Translations under genes and position numbers: made by a program
Source of the DNA: Ruminococcaceae bacterium UBA1404
Lineage (GTDB): Bacteria > Bacillota > Clostridia > Oscillospirales > Ruminococcaceae
Assembly (NCBI GenBank): GCA_002305075.1
Contig: DBQC01000017.1
Span: 10,709 to 74,708 of the forward strand
Length of the DNA: 64,000 nucleotides
Reading direction: 5' to 3'
Shown here: positions 42,713 through 51,978 of the stretch, piece after piece
Layout: every line of letters begins with the position of its first letter
Position numbering within the stretch: the first letter of the stretch is position 1
The notes under the pieces: model-generated
What the model saw: the letters and a program-made list of their open reading frames with translations, nothing else
The model's database searches: none
What the model was told of the DNA's origin: nothing

Positions 42713-44995
42713 ATGTCCGAGCGTAAGAAAAACCGAAATTGGTTGCCACGGCGTCCAAAAGCCGAAAGAAGCGACACACCCAAGCGTGGTGTGACCCTTG
42801 CGGCTGTGGGCCGGGGCGTCGTGATTTTTATACTTATTTGCATCATCGCCGCCAGCATTGTGGCCGCGGTGCTCACCGTCTATGTGCTCGAGCTTATCAA
42901 CACCGAGGAGGTTATCAGCCTTGAGGATGTTAAGCTCAGCCTGACCACCATTATGTACGCCACCGACAAGCCCATTGTGCCCGGCACGCCACCAAATGAG
43001 GACGACTACTATGAGCTGGAGCGCATTCAGAATGTGGAGAACCGCATCTGGGTGGACTACGACCAAATTCCCGAACATGTGGTCAATGCGGCCATCGCCA
43101 TTGAGGACAAGCGCTTTAGAGAACATCAGGGGGTGGACTGGGCGCGCACTGCCAGCGCAGCGCTTAACTACTTTTTGCCCACCGACACGCTGTTTGGCGG
43201 TTCTACCATCACCCAGCAGCTGATTAAGAATGTCACCGGCGATAATGATGTGAGCCCCCAGCGCAAAGTTCAGGAGATTTTTAGGGCTCTGAATCTGGAA
43301 AAGGCTTACAGCAAAGAACAGATTATGGAGACCTATCTCAACACCATCAACTTAGGTAACGGCGTCTATGGCGTACAGTCGGCCGCCAATCTCTACTTTG
43401 GTAAAGATGTCTCTGAGCTCACCGTAGCCGAGGGGGCAGCCATCATCGCCATCACCAAGAACCCCACGGTCTACAACCCCTTCCGCTACCCAGAAAATAA
43501 TCGGGTGCGCCAGGGGGACATCCTCTACTTTATGCACGAACAGGGCCTTTTGGACGAACAGACCTATCTGGCTGCCTACGACGAGGAACTTGCTTTTAAA
43601 AAGGAAGAGTATATCGCTCGGCAGTCTACCACCCGCAGCTGGTTTGTGGACTATGTGTTCGGCGAGGTTGTGGAAGATTTGGTCAGCGAGCTGGGCTATG
43701 AGGAGAACTACGCCACTTCCCTGCTGCTGAGCGGCGGCTACCGCATCTACACCACCGTGGACAAGGAGATGCAGGACTATCTGGAGAAGGCTTATACCAA
43801 CCCCGAGACCTTCCCGGCGTTGGTGGGCCGCAGCTATCCCGATGACTACCCCGAATCGGCCTTTGTGGTGATGGATCTAAATGGTCAGTTGCGGGCAATG
43901 GTGGGTTCTAACCGGACCAAGGAGGGTGCGCTGCTCTTTAACCGCGCCTCGGACGCCATGCGTCAGCCCGGCTCGGCCATCAAGCCGGTGGCCACTTATG
44001 CTCTGGCACTGGAGGAAAACTGGGTGCACTGGTCCAGCGTGGTGGACGACAATCCCATTCTCTTAGATGAGGACGATCCCGAATCCATCTACCCCTTAAA
44101 CCACTACCGCAGCTATTTGGGCAATATGCTGCTGCCCACGGCCATTCAGCGCTCGACCAACACCATTCCGGTCAAGCTCATTCAACAGATCACCCCGCGG
44201 CGCAGCTTTAACTTTATGCGAGATAAGTTGGGGATCGACACCCTTGTGGAGCGCCGGGTGTCGGGCGGTCAGGTGCTCAGCGACATCGACCTGGCGCCCA
44301 TGGCTCTAGGCGGCCTCACCGACGGCGTGCACCCTTTGCAGCTCATTGCCTCCTATCAGATCTTTGGAAACGGTGGCTACTATACCAAACCTTACTCCTA
44401 CACCCATGTTTACGACAACGAGGGCAACCTCATCCTCGAAAAACGGCCGGTGGCCACCCGGGTTATCTCCCCCGAGACAGCCACCATCCTAAATCAGCTG
44501 CTGCAAACGGTGACCCAGCCCATCCCCGGTGCCACTGGCGCCTCTGCCCGGCTGCAAACCAACTATATGATGCCCGTTGCCGGCAAAACCGGCACCTCGG
44601 ACAACGACCATGACCAATGGTTTATCGGCATGACCCCCTATTATCTGGCCGGCTGCTGGCTGGGCTTTGATATCCCCGAGCGCATTGTCTATTACAACTA
44701 TGCGCCTCCCATCATCTTCAGCCGCATCATGGGGCCCATCCACTACGATAAGCCCACCGCCGCCTTTCCGATTTGGGGCAATGTGGAGCAAAAGACCTAC
44801 TGCACCGAGACCGGCATGATTGCCACCCCCGACTGTCCCCATCCCTCGGCCGGTTCGGGGTGGTATAAGCTCACCTATATGCCCCCCACCTGCACACTGC
44901 ACGCCGGTACGCTCTTTGAAGAGGAGAACGAGACCGAGGAAGAAGATGACGGGAATTTCCCCTTTTACAACTGGTATGATGAAGACAATGATTAA
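42713..44995 (+). CDS. Class A penicillin-binding protein (PBP1A type)
   Basis: Bifunctional peptidoglycan synthase: glycan polymerisation and crosslinking. 760 residues: basic cytosolic N-terminus, membrane anchor (about 32-60), glycosyltransferase GT51 domain with catalytic Glu in AIEDKRFREHQGVDW and GGSTITQQLIKN, then a transpeptidase with SAIK (SxxK), STN, and KTGT motifs in order. The acidic C-terminal end (EEENETEEEDDG) is unusual but not part of a domain. I start at ATG 42713 after GAGAGGAG; the longer frame to 42656 lacks a site. Confidence 0.94.
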   Translation: MSERKKNRNWLPRRPKAERSDTPKRGVTLAAVGRGVVIFILICIIAASIVAAVLTVYVLELINTEEVISLEDVKLSLTTIMYATDKPIVPGTPPNEDDYYELERIQNVENRIWVDYDQIPEHVVNAAIAIEDKRFREHQGVDWARTASAALNYFLPTDTLFGGSTITQQLIKNVTGDNDVSPQRKVQEIFRALNLEKAYSKEQIMETYLNTINLGNGVYGVQSAANLYFGKDVSELTVAEGAAIIAITKNPTVYNPFRYPENNRVRQGDILYFMHEQGLLDEQTYLAAYDEELAFKKEEYIARQSTTRSWFVDYVFGEVVEDLVSELGYEENYATSLLLSGGYRIYTTVDKEMQDYLEKAYTNPETFPALVGRSYPDDYPESAFVVMDLNGQLRAMVGSNRTKEGALLFNRASDAMRQPGSAIKPVATYALALEENWVHWSSVVDDNPILLDEDDPESIYPLNHYRSYLGNMLLPTAIQRSTNTIPVKLIQQITPRRSFNFMRDKLGIDTLVERRVSGGQVLSDIDLAPMALGGLTDGVHPLQLIASYQIFGNGGYYTKPYSYTHVYDNEGNLILEKRPVATRVISPETATILNQLLQTVTQPIPGATGASARLQTNYMMPVAGKTGTSDNDHDQWFIGMTPYYLAGCWLGFDIPERIVYYNYAPPIIFSRIMGPIHYDKPTAAFPIWGNVEQKTYCTETGMIATPDCPHPSAGSGWYKLTYMPPTCTLHAGTLFEEENETEEEDDGNFPFYNWYDEDND

Positions 44996-45002
44996 CCCCA
45001 CA

Positions 45003-45031
45003 CCCCCTGTCCGGCTGGGCAGGGGGTTTTT
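45003..45031 (+). terminator. Terminator after the PBP gene
   Basis: CCCCCTG / CAGGGGG stem with GGCT loop, then TTTTT. Confidence 0.9.
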
Positions 45032-45065
45032 GCGCCCAAAGTCTCTGAATAAGGCCACAAAGGGC

Positions 45066-45093
45066 ACGCTTTGTGCAGGAAAGGCATAGAATA
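45066..45093 (+). promoter_or_regulatory. Sigma-K-type promoter candidate
   Basis: AC (45066-45067), 17 bases, CATAGAATA (45085-45093), matching AC-N17-CATANNNTA for late mother-cell transcription. About 35 bases before the next start codon. Confidence 0.5.
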
Positions 45094-45127
45094 GGTCAAA
45101 AGCCCTTTTCGTGAAAGGAGTATGTAT

Positions 45128-46411
45128 ATGGACAAACGACCCTCTCCGCGTCGCTTTGACTATCTAGGCGCCGATACATATGGATGGCCGCTTCCCGCCC
45201 GTCAGGACGCCGCACCCCGACGCCCCCCTCCAAGACGGGAACATGCGACTCCACCTCCGGGTCGGCCCGCCTTGGTTGTGAGTTTGGACAACCAAAGCCG
45301 TGAGGATTCGCTGTCGGTCATGCTGCTGGAGGATCCTGCCCGGGCTCGGATGGCCACAGCACAGCCCAAGAGCCAACAGACTGCTCCGGACGAAATGGCG
45401 CTTGGTACCCATGTGCCCACTATGGATATGCCGCCGGATACCCCCACTACTCAGCCCGACCTTCCTCAAGCCCGGCCCTCCGAGGCCGATGAGACACTCT
45501 GTCCTGAGCCGTGCCCGTCCGAGGCGTCCCAGCCCGAACCCGCCCAGACCGAGCCGGTTCAGCCCATTGCACTCCCCCTTGAGCTACTCACCAAAACCGA
45601 GGCGATGAATATTATTCAGAGGGTCGAAATGGAGCCTTCTATCCCGCTGCCCCCACAGCATCAAGATGAGGAGGACCATTTGATAAGCTGGCACGAGCCC
45701 ACCCAAACCGGGGAAACCGCGGTCCGGGTGGCTGCCGCCCAGCCCTCGGCTAGACCTCCACGACAGCAGGCTCCCTCTCCTTTTAGAACCCAGCAGCCCC
45801 AGCCCTCGCCCTCAAGACGGCACCCCGACATCTGGGCAGAGGGCAGCGAGGCCCTGTTTCAGGACTGGCGGCGGGTGCTGGAGGCCGCCACCCCCGCCCA
45901 TCACCTTCTTGAGTCATCGGGAGAGGCGCTTGACTATCCGCCCATTGCCGTGGATCACCGGGACGAACATGCCGGGCGACTGGTACTGCGGCTCTATGCC
46001 GGCGAGCGCTCGAGCATGACGCTGGCCCAGACCTACGCCTATTGCAGCATCTGTTTTGAGGAGGACTGTCCAAGGCTGGCCGGTTTAATCGGGCGTCTTG
46101 CCAACGAGGTGCAGACCCTTGCCCTAACTTTAGGCAAGCTGACCTTGGCCTTTGGTGTAGACCCCCGACCCCGGGTGCTCATGGCTCAGCGCAGCCAATA
46201 TTGGAACGGCAGCTATGTGCGCTGCGTGCGCAAACCCAAGCAGGCTCTGCTTGAACTGATGGAGCTCGAGCGGATGCTCATGAGTGAAATCCGGCGGTTT
46301 TTGCGCCAAAATCAGGACGCCGGAGCCGCCGCACTGCTCGCCCGGGCACTATCCGACGCTCAGCGCCGAACCGATACCCTGAGTCAAGCCCTGGCCACCG
46401 GCTGCGGCTAA
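45128..46411 (+). CDS. Proline-rich protein with degenerate ferritin-like domain
   Basis: 427 residues in two parts. Residues 1 to about 235 are low-complexity, rich in Pro, Gln, Glu and Ser, probably disordered. Residues about 245-425 resemble clostridial ferritin-like (rubrerythrin/manganese-catalase-type) proteins: YAYCSICFEEDCPRLAGLIGRLANEV, a GVDPRPRVL loop, YWNGSYVR, then LMELERMLMSEIRRFLRQ (segments given in part). The usual ExxH metal motif reads EVQT, so metal binding is probably lost or changed. ATG 45128 is seven bases after AAAGGAG; an ATG two codons earlier is too close. The sigma-K-like promoter suggests a spore coat or cortex role (inference). Confidence 0.6.
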   Translation: MDKRPSPRRFDYLGADTYGWPLPARQDAAPRRPPPRREHATPPPGRPALVVSLDNQSREDSLSVMLLEDPARARMATAQPKSQQTAPDEMALGTHVPTMDMPPDTPTTQPDLPQARPSEADETLCPEPCPSEASQPEPAQTEPVQPIALPLELLTKTEAMNIIQRVEMEPSIPLPPQHQDEEDHLISWHEPTQTGETAVRVAAAQPSARPPRQQAPSPFRTQQPQPSPSRRHPDIWAEGSEALFQDWRRVLEAATPAHHLLESSGEALDYPPIAVDHRDEHAGRLVLRLYAGERSSMTLAQTYAYCSICFEEDCPRLAGLIGRLANEVQTLALTLGKLTLAFGVDPRPRVLMAQRSQYWNGSYVRCVRKPKQALLELMELERMLMSEIRRFLRQNQDAGAAALLARALSDAQRRTDTLSQALATGCG

Positions 46412-46430
46412 TACGCAGCCATATCTCTGA

Positions 46431-46468
46431 AAAGAGGCCGACTTCCCCAAAGTGGGAGGCGGCCTTTG
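46431..46468 (+). terminator. Terminator after the ferritin-like gene
   Basis: AGGCCG-a-CTTCCC pairs with GGGAGG-CGGCCT, loop CAAAGT, followed by TTTG. Confidence 0.65.
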
Positions 46469-46483
46469 CGGCGTTGGGCTGCC

Positions 46484-46512
46484 TTGAGTTTAGGATAGCC
46501 ATCTGGTAGAAT
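46484..46512 (+). promoter_or_regulatory. Sigma-A promoter of the M23 peptidase gene
   Basis: TTGAGT (46484-46489), 17 bases, TAGAAT (46507-46512). Confidence 0.5.
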
Positions 46513-46572
46513 AGCCACAGATTCGCTTATGCCACCAGAGCAGCCCCCGCCTATCGCCTAAAGGAGATGCCT

Positions 46573-48186
46573 ATGACCAAAACCCTTATCCGTGCCGCCC
46601 TTTTAGCCCTACTGACGGCTCTCATCATCATCGGCCTGTTTGGCTTTCGGCTTCTTACAGCCCCACAGCCGATGCTGGGGGAGGATTTTGCTGTCGTGGT
46701 GGGCGACCGAGGGGCCGTGGCCCTTCGTGCGCCCGGGTTTGCAGAAGACTTTAACGCAGCGCTCTCGACAGCCAAAAAAATCCCCTTTGGGCAGGGCCAA
46801 AAGGTGGCGGTGCTGCTCGCCGATCAGGGGCCCTTTGTGCTTAGCCGCACTGCCGAGGGGCTCTGTGTAAGCCGGGGCTGGCAAAATTACCTGATGAGTG
46901 CCCATGATGCCGCAGATCTGGCCATCCACCCCGACCTTGCACCGCTCTACCTCGATGTCTATCCCCGCCCTTTGGTGGTGGAGCTGGAGGGCCGGCTTTG
47001 GCATGTGCCGCCCATGTCGGGGGAATGGGAATACTTAGGGATAGACGGACGGTTTCATCCCTATACTTTTGGCGAGATGTGCCCCCAAGCTATCCGCCCC
47101 ACCCATGAAGCCGAGGTGACCTTCCGCTTTGAGGGAGCGGCCGAAGCGCCCCATGTGCTGTTTGGCGACGAGTTTGGCGAGCTGCGTGACAGCGCCACCG
47201 AGGGCAGCTTTAGCCTTAGGCAGGGCCAGAGTATAACCCTCACCGCCACGCCCCGCTACGAGAACGCCCAGTTTAGGGGAAGCCTGGATTTTGCCCTCTC
47301 CTTTGAGGTGGTCGACCAAGCCAAGAGCCCGCCAGCTGACAGCGTGGTCCCGACCCAAAATCTGCCCCCGGTGGCCGATGTGCCCTCGATCACTCCCCAA
47401 GCCGCCGCCCCCGAGCAAGAGATATTTTCCATGTCGGCAACCGAGACTTATCCCGGCGAGATGCTGCGCCTGAGCGTAAGAGACCGCACGGCTGATGAGG
47501 TGTCCTGCCAGACCGATTTGGGGGCTGTCCCCCGCTTTTTCAGCAGCGCCGAGGGGGCGGTGGCCCTGCTTCCCGTCCGGCTGAGCGTGGAGCCCGGTCG
47601 GTATAGCATCACGCTATCGGCCGACGGTCGGTCTAAGACATTCGCCATTTTGGTACAGCCCAGAGACTTTGTGGTGCAGCATTTGCAGGTGGCCCCGTCC
47701 ACCACCGAGCAGACCATTCTAAGCGATAAGGCCAATGCTGAGTATATAGAGAAAATCGAGCCGCTAAAAAGCATGGCGGACAGCCAAATGTATGCCACAG
47801 GGCGCTTTATTCTGCCGGTGGAGGGTCGGATCACCACCGAGTTTGGCACCCAGCGCTATATCAATGGTGCTTCGACTCCTTCGTGGCATGCGGCCATCGA
47901 TATTGGTGCAGCGACGGGCACCGAGGTCAAGGCCGCTCATGCCGGTCGGGTTTTGTTTAGTGAATACATCGCCCTTACCGGGAACACAATACTTATTGAG
48001 CACGGCTTGGGTCTTAAGAGCTGGTATTACCACATGGACTCGCTCAATGTGGCGGCGGGCGACAGAGTGGCACAGGGCCAGGTCATCGGAACGGTCGGCT
48101 CAACCGGGTTTTCCACAGGCCCTCACCTGCACTTTGGTATGTCGGTGGGGGAATATTATGTGAACCCGTGGTCGTTTATTGATTAA
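46573..48186 (+). CDS. Membrane-anchored M23 (LytM-type) endopeptidase-family protein
   Basis: 537 residues: N-terminal membrane anchor (about 5-27), a 350-residue extracellular region of unknown fold with two Ig-like stretches (around residues 180-240 and 295-370), and a C-terminal peptidase M23 domain (about 415-537). Zinc and catalytic motifs are complete: HAAIDIG, YYHMDSL and GPHLHFGM, so it is likely an active peptidoglycan hydrolase or, as in SpoIIQ relatives, a spore-engulfment-type protein; the intact motifs favour hydrolase. ATG 46573 lies six bases after AAAGGAG. The lipoprotein gene follows 24 bases later. Confidence 0.88.
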   Translation: MTKTLIRAALLALLTALIIIGLFGFRLLTAPQPMLGEDFAVVVGDRGAVALRAPGFAEDFNAALSTAKKIPFGQGQKVAVLLADQGPFVLSRTAEGLCVSRGWQNYLMSAHDAADLAIHPDLAPLYLDVYPRPLVVELEGRLWHVPPMSGEWEYLGIDGRFHPYTFGEMCPQAIRPTHEAEVTFRFEGAAEAPHVLFGDEFGELRDSATEGSFSLRQGQSITLTATPRYENAQFRGSLDFALSFEVVDQAKSPPADSVVPTQNLPPVADVPSITPQAAAPEQEIFSMSATETYPGEMLRLSVRDRTADEVSCQTDLGAVPRFFSSAEGAVALLPVRLSVEPGRYSITLSADGRSKTFAILVQPRDFVVQHLQVAPSTTEQTILSDKANAEYIEKIEPLKSMADSQMYATGRFILPVEGRITTEFGTQRYINGASTPSWHAAIDIGAATGTEVKAAHAGRVLFSEYIALTGNTILIEHGLGLKSWYYHMDSLNVAAGDRVAQGQVIGTVGSTGFSTGPHLHFGMSVGEYYVNPWSFID

Positions 48187-48210
48187 TTGCTGCGCCCTAA
48201 GGAGGTTCAT

Positions 48211-48885
48211 ATGAGCAAGCATATGCGTAAAATGGCCGGCGCCCTCGCAGTGGCGACTCTTCTGACCGGCTGCTCCCTGTTCCAGAAGGAGCCCGAACCC
48301 GTTCTCGACGATCCCCGCACCCAAACCAAACCCGAGCACGCCATCATCCTGCTGTTTGAGGCCGTCCAGACCGCCGACCTCGAGCTGCTTAAAGCGGCCG
48401 TGGTCTACCCCGAGGAGTCCATAAACGATGATACAGCCGAGGCCATTGAGGCCGCCGCCGACAATGCGCTGGCCAAAACGGCCATCAAGACCCTGTTTTC
48501 CGACCTGAGCTACACCCTTGTTGAAACCGAGCAACCCGAGGAGGGTATGGCCAGCCTGACGGTTGAGGTGGTCTACCCCGATTTGCGCCCCATCATCGAC
48601 AGCAATTTTAGGGCTTTTGCACCTAAAATCCGCGAGCGACTGCTCAGCGGTAGCTTTGACCAGGCCGCCACCGCAGCTATTCAGAGCGAGATTATGTGGG
48701 CCGTAGCCGCCGACCTTATCGCCGGCAAAGCCGCCAACACCCGCACCGAGACCATCGAGGTGCTCTGCACCGAGGTAGAGGGCAAGTGGAAGGTGGCTCC
48801 CGATCGCCCTATCCTCAATGTCTGCACCGCCAACGCCCTTGATGCCATTGCCGAGCTGGACTTCACCCAGCTGCTGGCCCCTTGA
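48211..48885 (+). CDS. Lipoprotein, possibly NTF2-like (DUF5105/DUF4878-type)
   Basis: 224 residues. Lipoprotein signal (GALAVATLLTGCSLF; Cys at about residue 19) followed by an alternating helix/strand domain starting PEHAIILLFEAVQTADLELLKAAV and ending with TEVEGKWKVAPD, a pattern of NTF2-like lipoproteins in Firmicutes. Role unknown. AAGGAGG precedes ATG 48211. It lies 24 bases after the M23 peptidase gene, so the two are probably co-transcribed and both act at the cell surface. Confidence 0.75.
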   Translation: MSKHMRKMAGALAVATLLTGCSLFQKEPEPVLDDPRTQTKPEHAIILLFEAVQTADLELLKAAVVYPEESINDDTAEAIEAAADNALAKTAIKTLFSDLSYTLVETEQPEEGMASLTVEVVYPDLRPIIDSNFRAFAPKIRERLLSGSFDQAATAAIQSEIMWAVAADLIAGKAANTRTETIEVLCTEVEGKWKVAPDRPILNVCTANALDAIAELDFTQLLAP

Positions 48886-48965
48886 TTGTGGTCCCTGCTT
48901 ATAGAGACAAGCCTTTAACCCAAGGCCTTAGAAAACCGTCCGCTAAGAAAGGTGGGCGGCCACCC

Positions 48966-49003
48966 AAAAATCGCCGCCGGACAGACAAACTCTGTCCGGC
49001 GGC
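48966..49003. terminator. Bidirectional terminator
   Basis: GCCGCCGGACAGA / TCTGTCCGGCGGC perfect stem; T-rich on both sides (TTGTTGCTT on +, TTTTTGG on -). Shared by the lipoprotein gene and the convergent secreted-protein gene. Confidence 0.9.
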
Positions 49004-49010
49004 TTGTTGC

Positions 49011-49754
49011 TTATTTTTGTTGTAGGCGCAGCCAAGTGGGCCAAAAAGGCTTTGGGGCTGCGGTCTGCTCGATGTCTACGGTAACGGTGTAGGGCTCGGA
49101 GTAGACCCCCCGACTGTCCACCGCCACAAGCACAAAGCTGTCCCGTCCGCGGGCACCGGGCTGGGGGGTGTAGGTGTACCGGTCACCGACAATCACCGCC
49201 ACACCCTTTTTCGGCTCCGACATCAGCGCAATACGGGGAAAACTACCCATCTGATCGGCGGCGGCGATGCTGCCCTCCCGGGGCATCCCTGAAAGAGTGA
49301 ATACGGCCTCGCCCCAGATAACCGGCGGCAGAACCGGGGCCTCTGTCGCCTCGATGCGCAGCACCGCCGCCTGATAGCCGCCATATTCGGGGATAAAGCC
49401 GATGTGGGCCGTCAGATAAGCGTCAGCCGGCTCGTAGACCAAACGGTCGATTTCGTCCCGCCCAAGCCGAGTGTAGAGGGGGGCCTCCACCCCGTCGAGG
49501 CTGAGCTGGCCGGTGGCGCTGTCGGGCAGCAAGGTGAGCGTCAGGCCCTCAAGCTCCCCCTCGGGGATGCCCAACCGGTGCTCGAGTTCGGCGCAGCGCA
49601 TAAAATAAAGCCCTTCCCGCCAGACCGCCGTTTCAAGCTGCCGGGGCGACTCAGGCATCGGCCTGCGGGGCCAGTCCTCTAGGGCCTGTCCGCCTGCCAT
49701 CTGGCTGGGTATCAGAACTAAAGCTGCCATTGTGGCTATCAGAAATTTTTTCAT
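49011..49754 (-). CDS. Secreted protein with Ig-like/cadherin-like domains
   Basis: 247 residues with a signal peptide (MKKFLIATMAALVLIPSQMAGG). The C-terminal 90 residues (VGDRYTYTPQPGARGRDSFVLVAVDSRG...EPYTVTVDIEQ) look like a bacterial Ig/cadherin-type repeat; the middle contains a related beta-rich stretch. No enzyme motif and no surface anchor seen. ATG 49754 follows GGGTGAT; the frame's extension to 49796 lacks a site. Function unknown; probably extracellular. Confidence 0.7.
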   Translation of the reverse strand: MKKFLIATMAALVLIPSQMAGGQALEDWPRRPMPESPRQLETAVWREGLYFMRCAELEHRLGIPEGELEGLTLTLLPDSATGQLSLDGVEAPLYTRLGRDEIDRLVYEPADAYLTAHIGFIPEYGGYQAAVLRIEATEAPVLPPVIWGEAVFTLSGMPREGSIAAADQMGSFPRIALMSEPKKGVAVIVGDRYTYTPQPGARGRDSFVLVAVDSRGVYSEPYTVTVDIEQTAAPKPFWPTWLRLQQK

Positions 49755-49908
49755 AATATCACCCGAATATAGGATTTCCGGTCGAGTGCGGCTCATACAT
49801 TTTGCAGCAAAAGCACATTTTTTGGGGGTTTGCTTGGGGTCGGAGGTTGCATTTTATGCGCACTGATGGCAAAATAGAACTATTCTGAAAGCATAGGGGG
49901 AAAGCCAG

Positions 49909-51444
49909 ATGTCGGCCATACATCAACGCGTTCTGGTCTTAGATTTAGGGGGGCAATATAGCCAGCTTGTGGCGCGCCGGGTTCGTGAATGCTCGGTGTT
50001 TTGTGAGATTAAGCCTCATACCATCACCGCCAAGGAGGTCGCCGAGCTGGCGCCCATCGGCATTATTCTCACCGGCGGGCCAGCCGGCACACGCACCAAC
50101 CCGCCCACCCTCGACCCGGCCATCCTTGAGCTGGGCATTCCGGTTCTGGGTATCTGCTACGGTGGACAGCTCATCGCGCGTCTGTGTGGCGGTGAGGTTG
50201 ACGAGGCCCACAGCAGCGAATTTGACGCCGCCCCGGTGCAGATGGAGGGTGCATCGCCTCTTTTTGCCGGGCTGCCCACCCAGAGCATCTGCTGGATAGG
50301 ACAGCAGGATTATATCCGCCGCCTACCCGAGGGATTTTTGGCTATCGCCACCGACCACAACCATCCAGCCGCAGCCTTTGCCCAGCCCGAGCGCAGGCTT
50401 TACGGCCTTCAGTTTCGCCCCGAGGTTGAGCGCACCGAACAGGGCGCTGCGATCATCAGAAACTTTCTTAAAGGCATCTGTGGTGCCACCGGCGACTGGA
50501 CCATGGCGGACTACGCGCGCAGCAGCATCGAGGAAATTCGGGCCACGGTTGGCGATGGCCGGGTTCTGCTGGCCCTGTCGGGCGGTGTAGACAGCACGGT
50601 AGTAGCCGCCTTGCTCACCCGGGCGATCGGCAGCCAGCTTACCTGCATTTTTGTGGACCACGGCTTTATGCGCAAGAACGAGGGCGACGAGGTGGAGGCT
50701 GTTTTTAAAGGACAGGACCTGCATTTTGTGCGGGTAAACGCCGAAGAGCGCTTTTTGGCACGCATGAAGGGCGTAAGCGATCCCGAGCAAAAGCGCAAAA
50801 TCATTGGCGAGGAGTTTATCCGCGTCTTTGAGGAGGAGGCAAAAAAAATAGGTGCCGTGGATTTTTTAGCCCAGGGCACCATTTACCCCGACATTGTGGA
50901 GTCGGGCTTTGGCGATGCGGCGGTGGTTAAAAGCCACCACAATGTGGGCGGCCTACCCGACAAGGTGGATTTTAAGGCGCTCATCGAGCCGCTGCGCCTG
51001 CTGTTCAAGGACGAGGTTCGGGCCTTAGGTGCTCACCTGGGCCTGCCCGATTATATAGTCTGGCGTCAGCCCTTTCCCGGGCCGGGTCTGGCCATTCGGG
51101 TCATCGGCGAACCCACCAAAGAAAAGCTGGACATTCTGCGCGATGCCGACGCCATCTTCCGCGAGGAAATTGCCAAGGGCGGCTTAGATCGCTCCATAAA
51201 CCAATATTTTGCCGTGCTCACCAACATCCAGACCGTGGGCGTCACCGGCGACAGCCGTACCTACGACTACACCCTGGCTCTGCGGGGGGTGACCACCACC
51301 GACTTTATGACGGCCGAGTGGGCCAGAATTCCCTATGATGTGATAGAGCGAGCCTCCCGGCGCATTGTAGACGAGGTAGCGCATATCAACCGGGTGGTAT
51401 ATGATGTGACCAGCAAGCCCCCTGCGACCATAGAGTGGGAGTGA
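49909..51444 (+). CDS. guaA: GMP synthase GuaA with altered glutaminase triad
   Basis: Converts XMP to GMP. 511 residues: N-terminal class I glutamine amidotransferase domain (1-190), ATP pyrophosphatase domain with the P-loop LSGGVDSTVVAALL (about 222-236), and the C-terminal dimerisation domain ending PATIEWE as in all GuaA. The nucleophile C83 is in GICYGGQ, but the triad His, normally in QFHPE, is Arg170 (LQFRPEVERT; codon CGC at 50416-50418); Glu172 remains. The usual SHGD segment also reads IGQQD. The glutaminase may be inactive and the enzyme ammonia-dependent (inference). Upstream ribosome site AGGGGGAAAG; no purine riboswitch seen. Confidence 0.95.
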   Translation: MSAIHQRVLVLDLGGQYSQLVARRVRECSVFCEIKPHTITAKEVAELAPIGIILTGGPAGTRTNPPTLDPAILELGIPVLGICYGGQLIARLCGGEVDEAHSSEFDAAPVQMEGASPLFAGLPTQSICWIGQQDYIRRLPEGFLAIATDHNHPAAAFAQPERRLYGLQFRPEVERTEQGAAIIRNFLKGICGATGDWTMADYARSSIEEIRATVGDGRVLLALSGGVDSTVVAALLTRAIGSQLTCIFVDHGFMRKNEGDEVEAVFKGQDLHFVRVNAEERFLARMKGVSDPEQKRKIIGEEFIRVFEEEAKKIGAVDFLAQGTIYPDIVESGFGDAAVVKSHHNVGGLPDKVDFKALIEPLRLLFKDEVRALGAHLGLPDYIVWRQPFPGPGLAIRVIGEPTKEKLDILRDADAIFREEIAKGGLDRSINQYFAVLTNIQTVGVTGDSRTYDYTLALRGVTTTDFMTAEWARIPYDVIERASRRIVDEVAHINRVVYDVTSKPPATIEWE

Positions 51445-51588
51445 GCCGATACAGCTTGATCCACATCTGAACACCCCAGAAATACCAGGGCTTTTTGACA
51501 CAGGAAATGGAGAGCAGCACCAAAATGCGTGCTGTGATATCATTTCAGTTCCACTCGTATGTTTAAGTGAATAATTTTTCTGTGGCGT

Positions 51589-51639
51589 TATGCCCTCGTT
51601 TGTCCCTCTGAAGGGAGTCAAAAACGAGGGCATTTTTTA
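51589..51639 (+). terminator. Terminator downstream of guaA
   Basis: ATGCCCTCGTTT / AAACGAGGGCAT with an inner CCCTC-GAGGG hairpin, followed by TTTTTT. About 145 bases after the guaA stop. Confidence 0.88.
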
Positions 51640-51745
51640 TTGCTTTTACTGTTCCCTCAATCAAGCAGTTGTTCCTGGTACCAGTGTGATACATACAATT
51701 GCTTCAAGAAAATTCTCGAAGGACATTGTTTTTATGGGTTCTTAG

Positions 51746-51940
51746 CTCCGAAGAGGTAACGATAATGACATTAAACAGCACTTTTATGAAGGGAGAGAAG
51801 TGCAGGAGTCTTTCGGTGTATTGATAACGGAGTCGTATCGCATCATCAAACAGCTCAGCAAAGAGCTTAAGGCAAACGACTACATAGTAATCGCCGGGCG
51901 TGTAAGCAGACGATATCTAAAAAAGTTTGTGGATATGTAG
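51746..51940 (+). pseudogene. Gene remnant without start codon
   Basis: A 64-codon open frame bounded upstream by TAG, with protein-like composition (ESFGVLITESYRIIKQLSKE, then LKANDYIVIAGRVSRRYLKK) and no usable start. It reads like the C-terminal end of a DNA- or nucleotide-related protein, but I cannot name the family. AT-rich compared with guaA. Confidence 0.4.
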
Positions 51941-51978
51941 GAGCGCATCTAAAAAAGCAAAGAGCAGGAGGATGAATT

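Noticed and set aside
49797..49908. Purine riboswitch before guaA
   Set aside because: The 112 bases show no purine-aptamer pattern or terminator.
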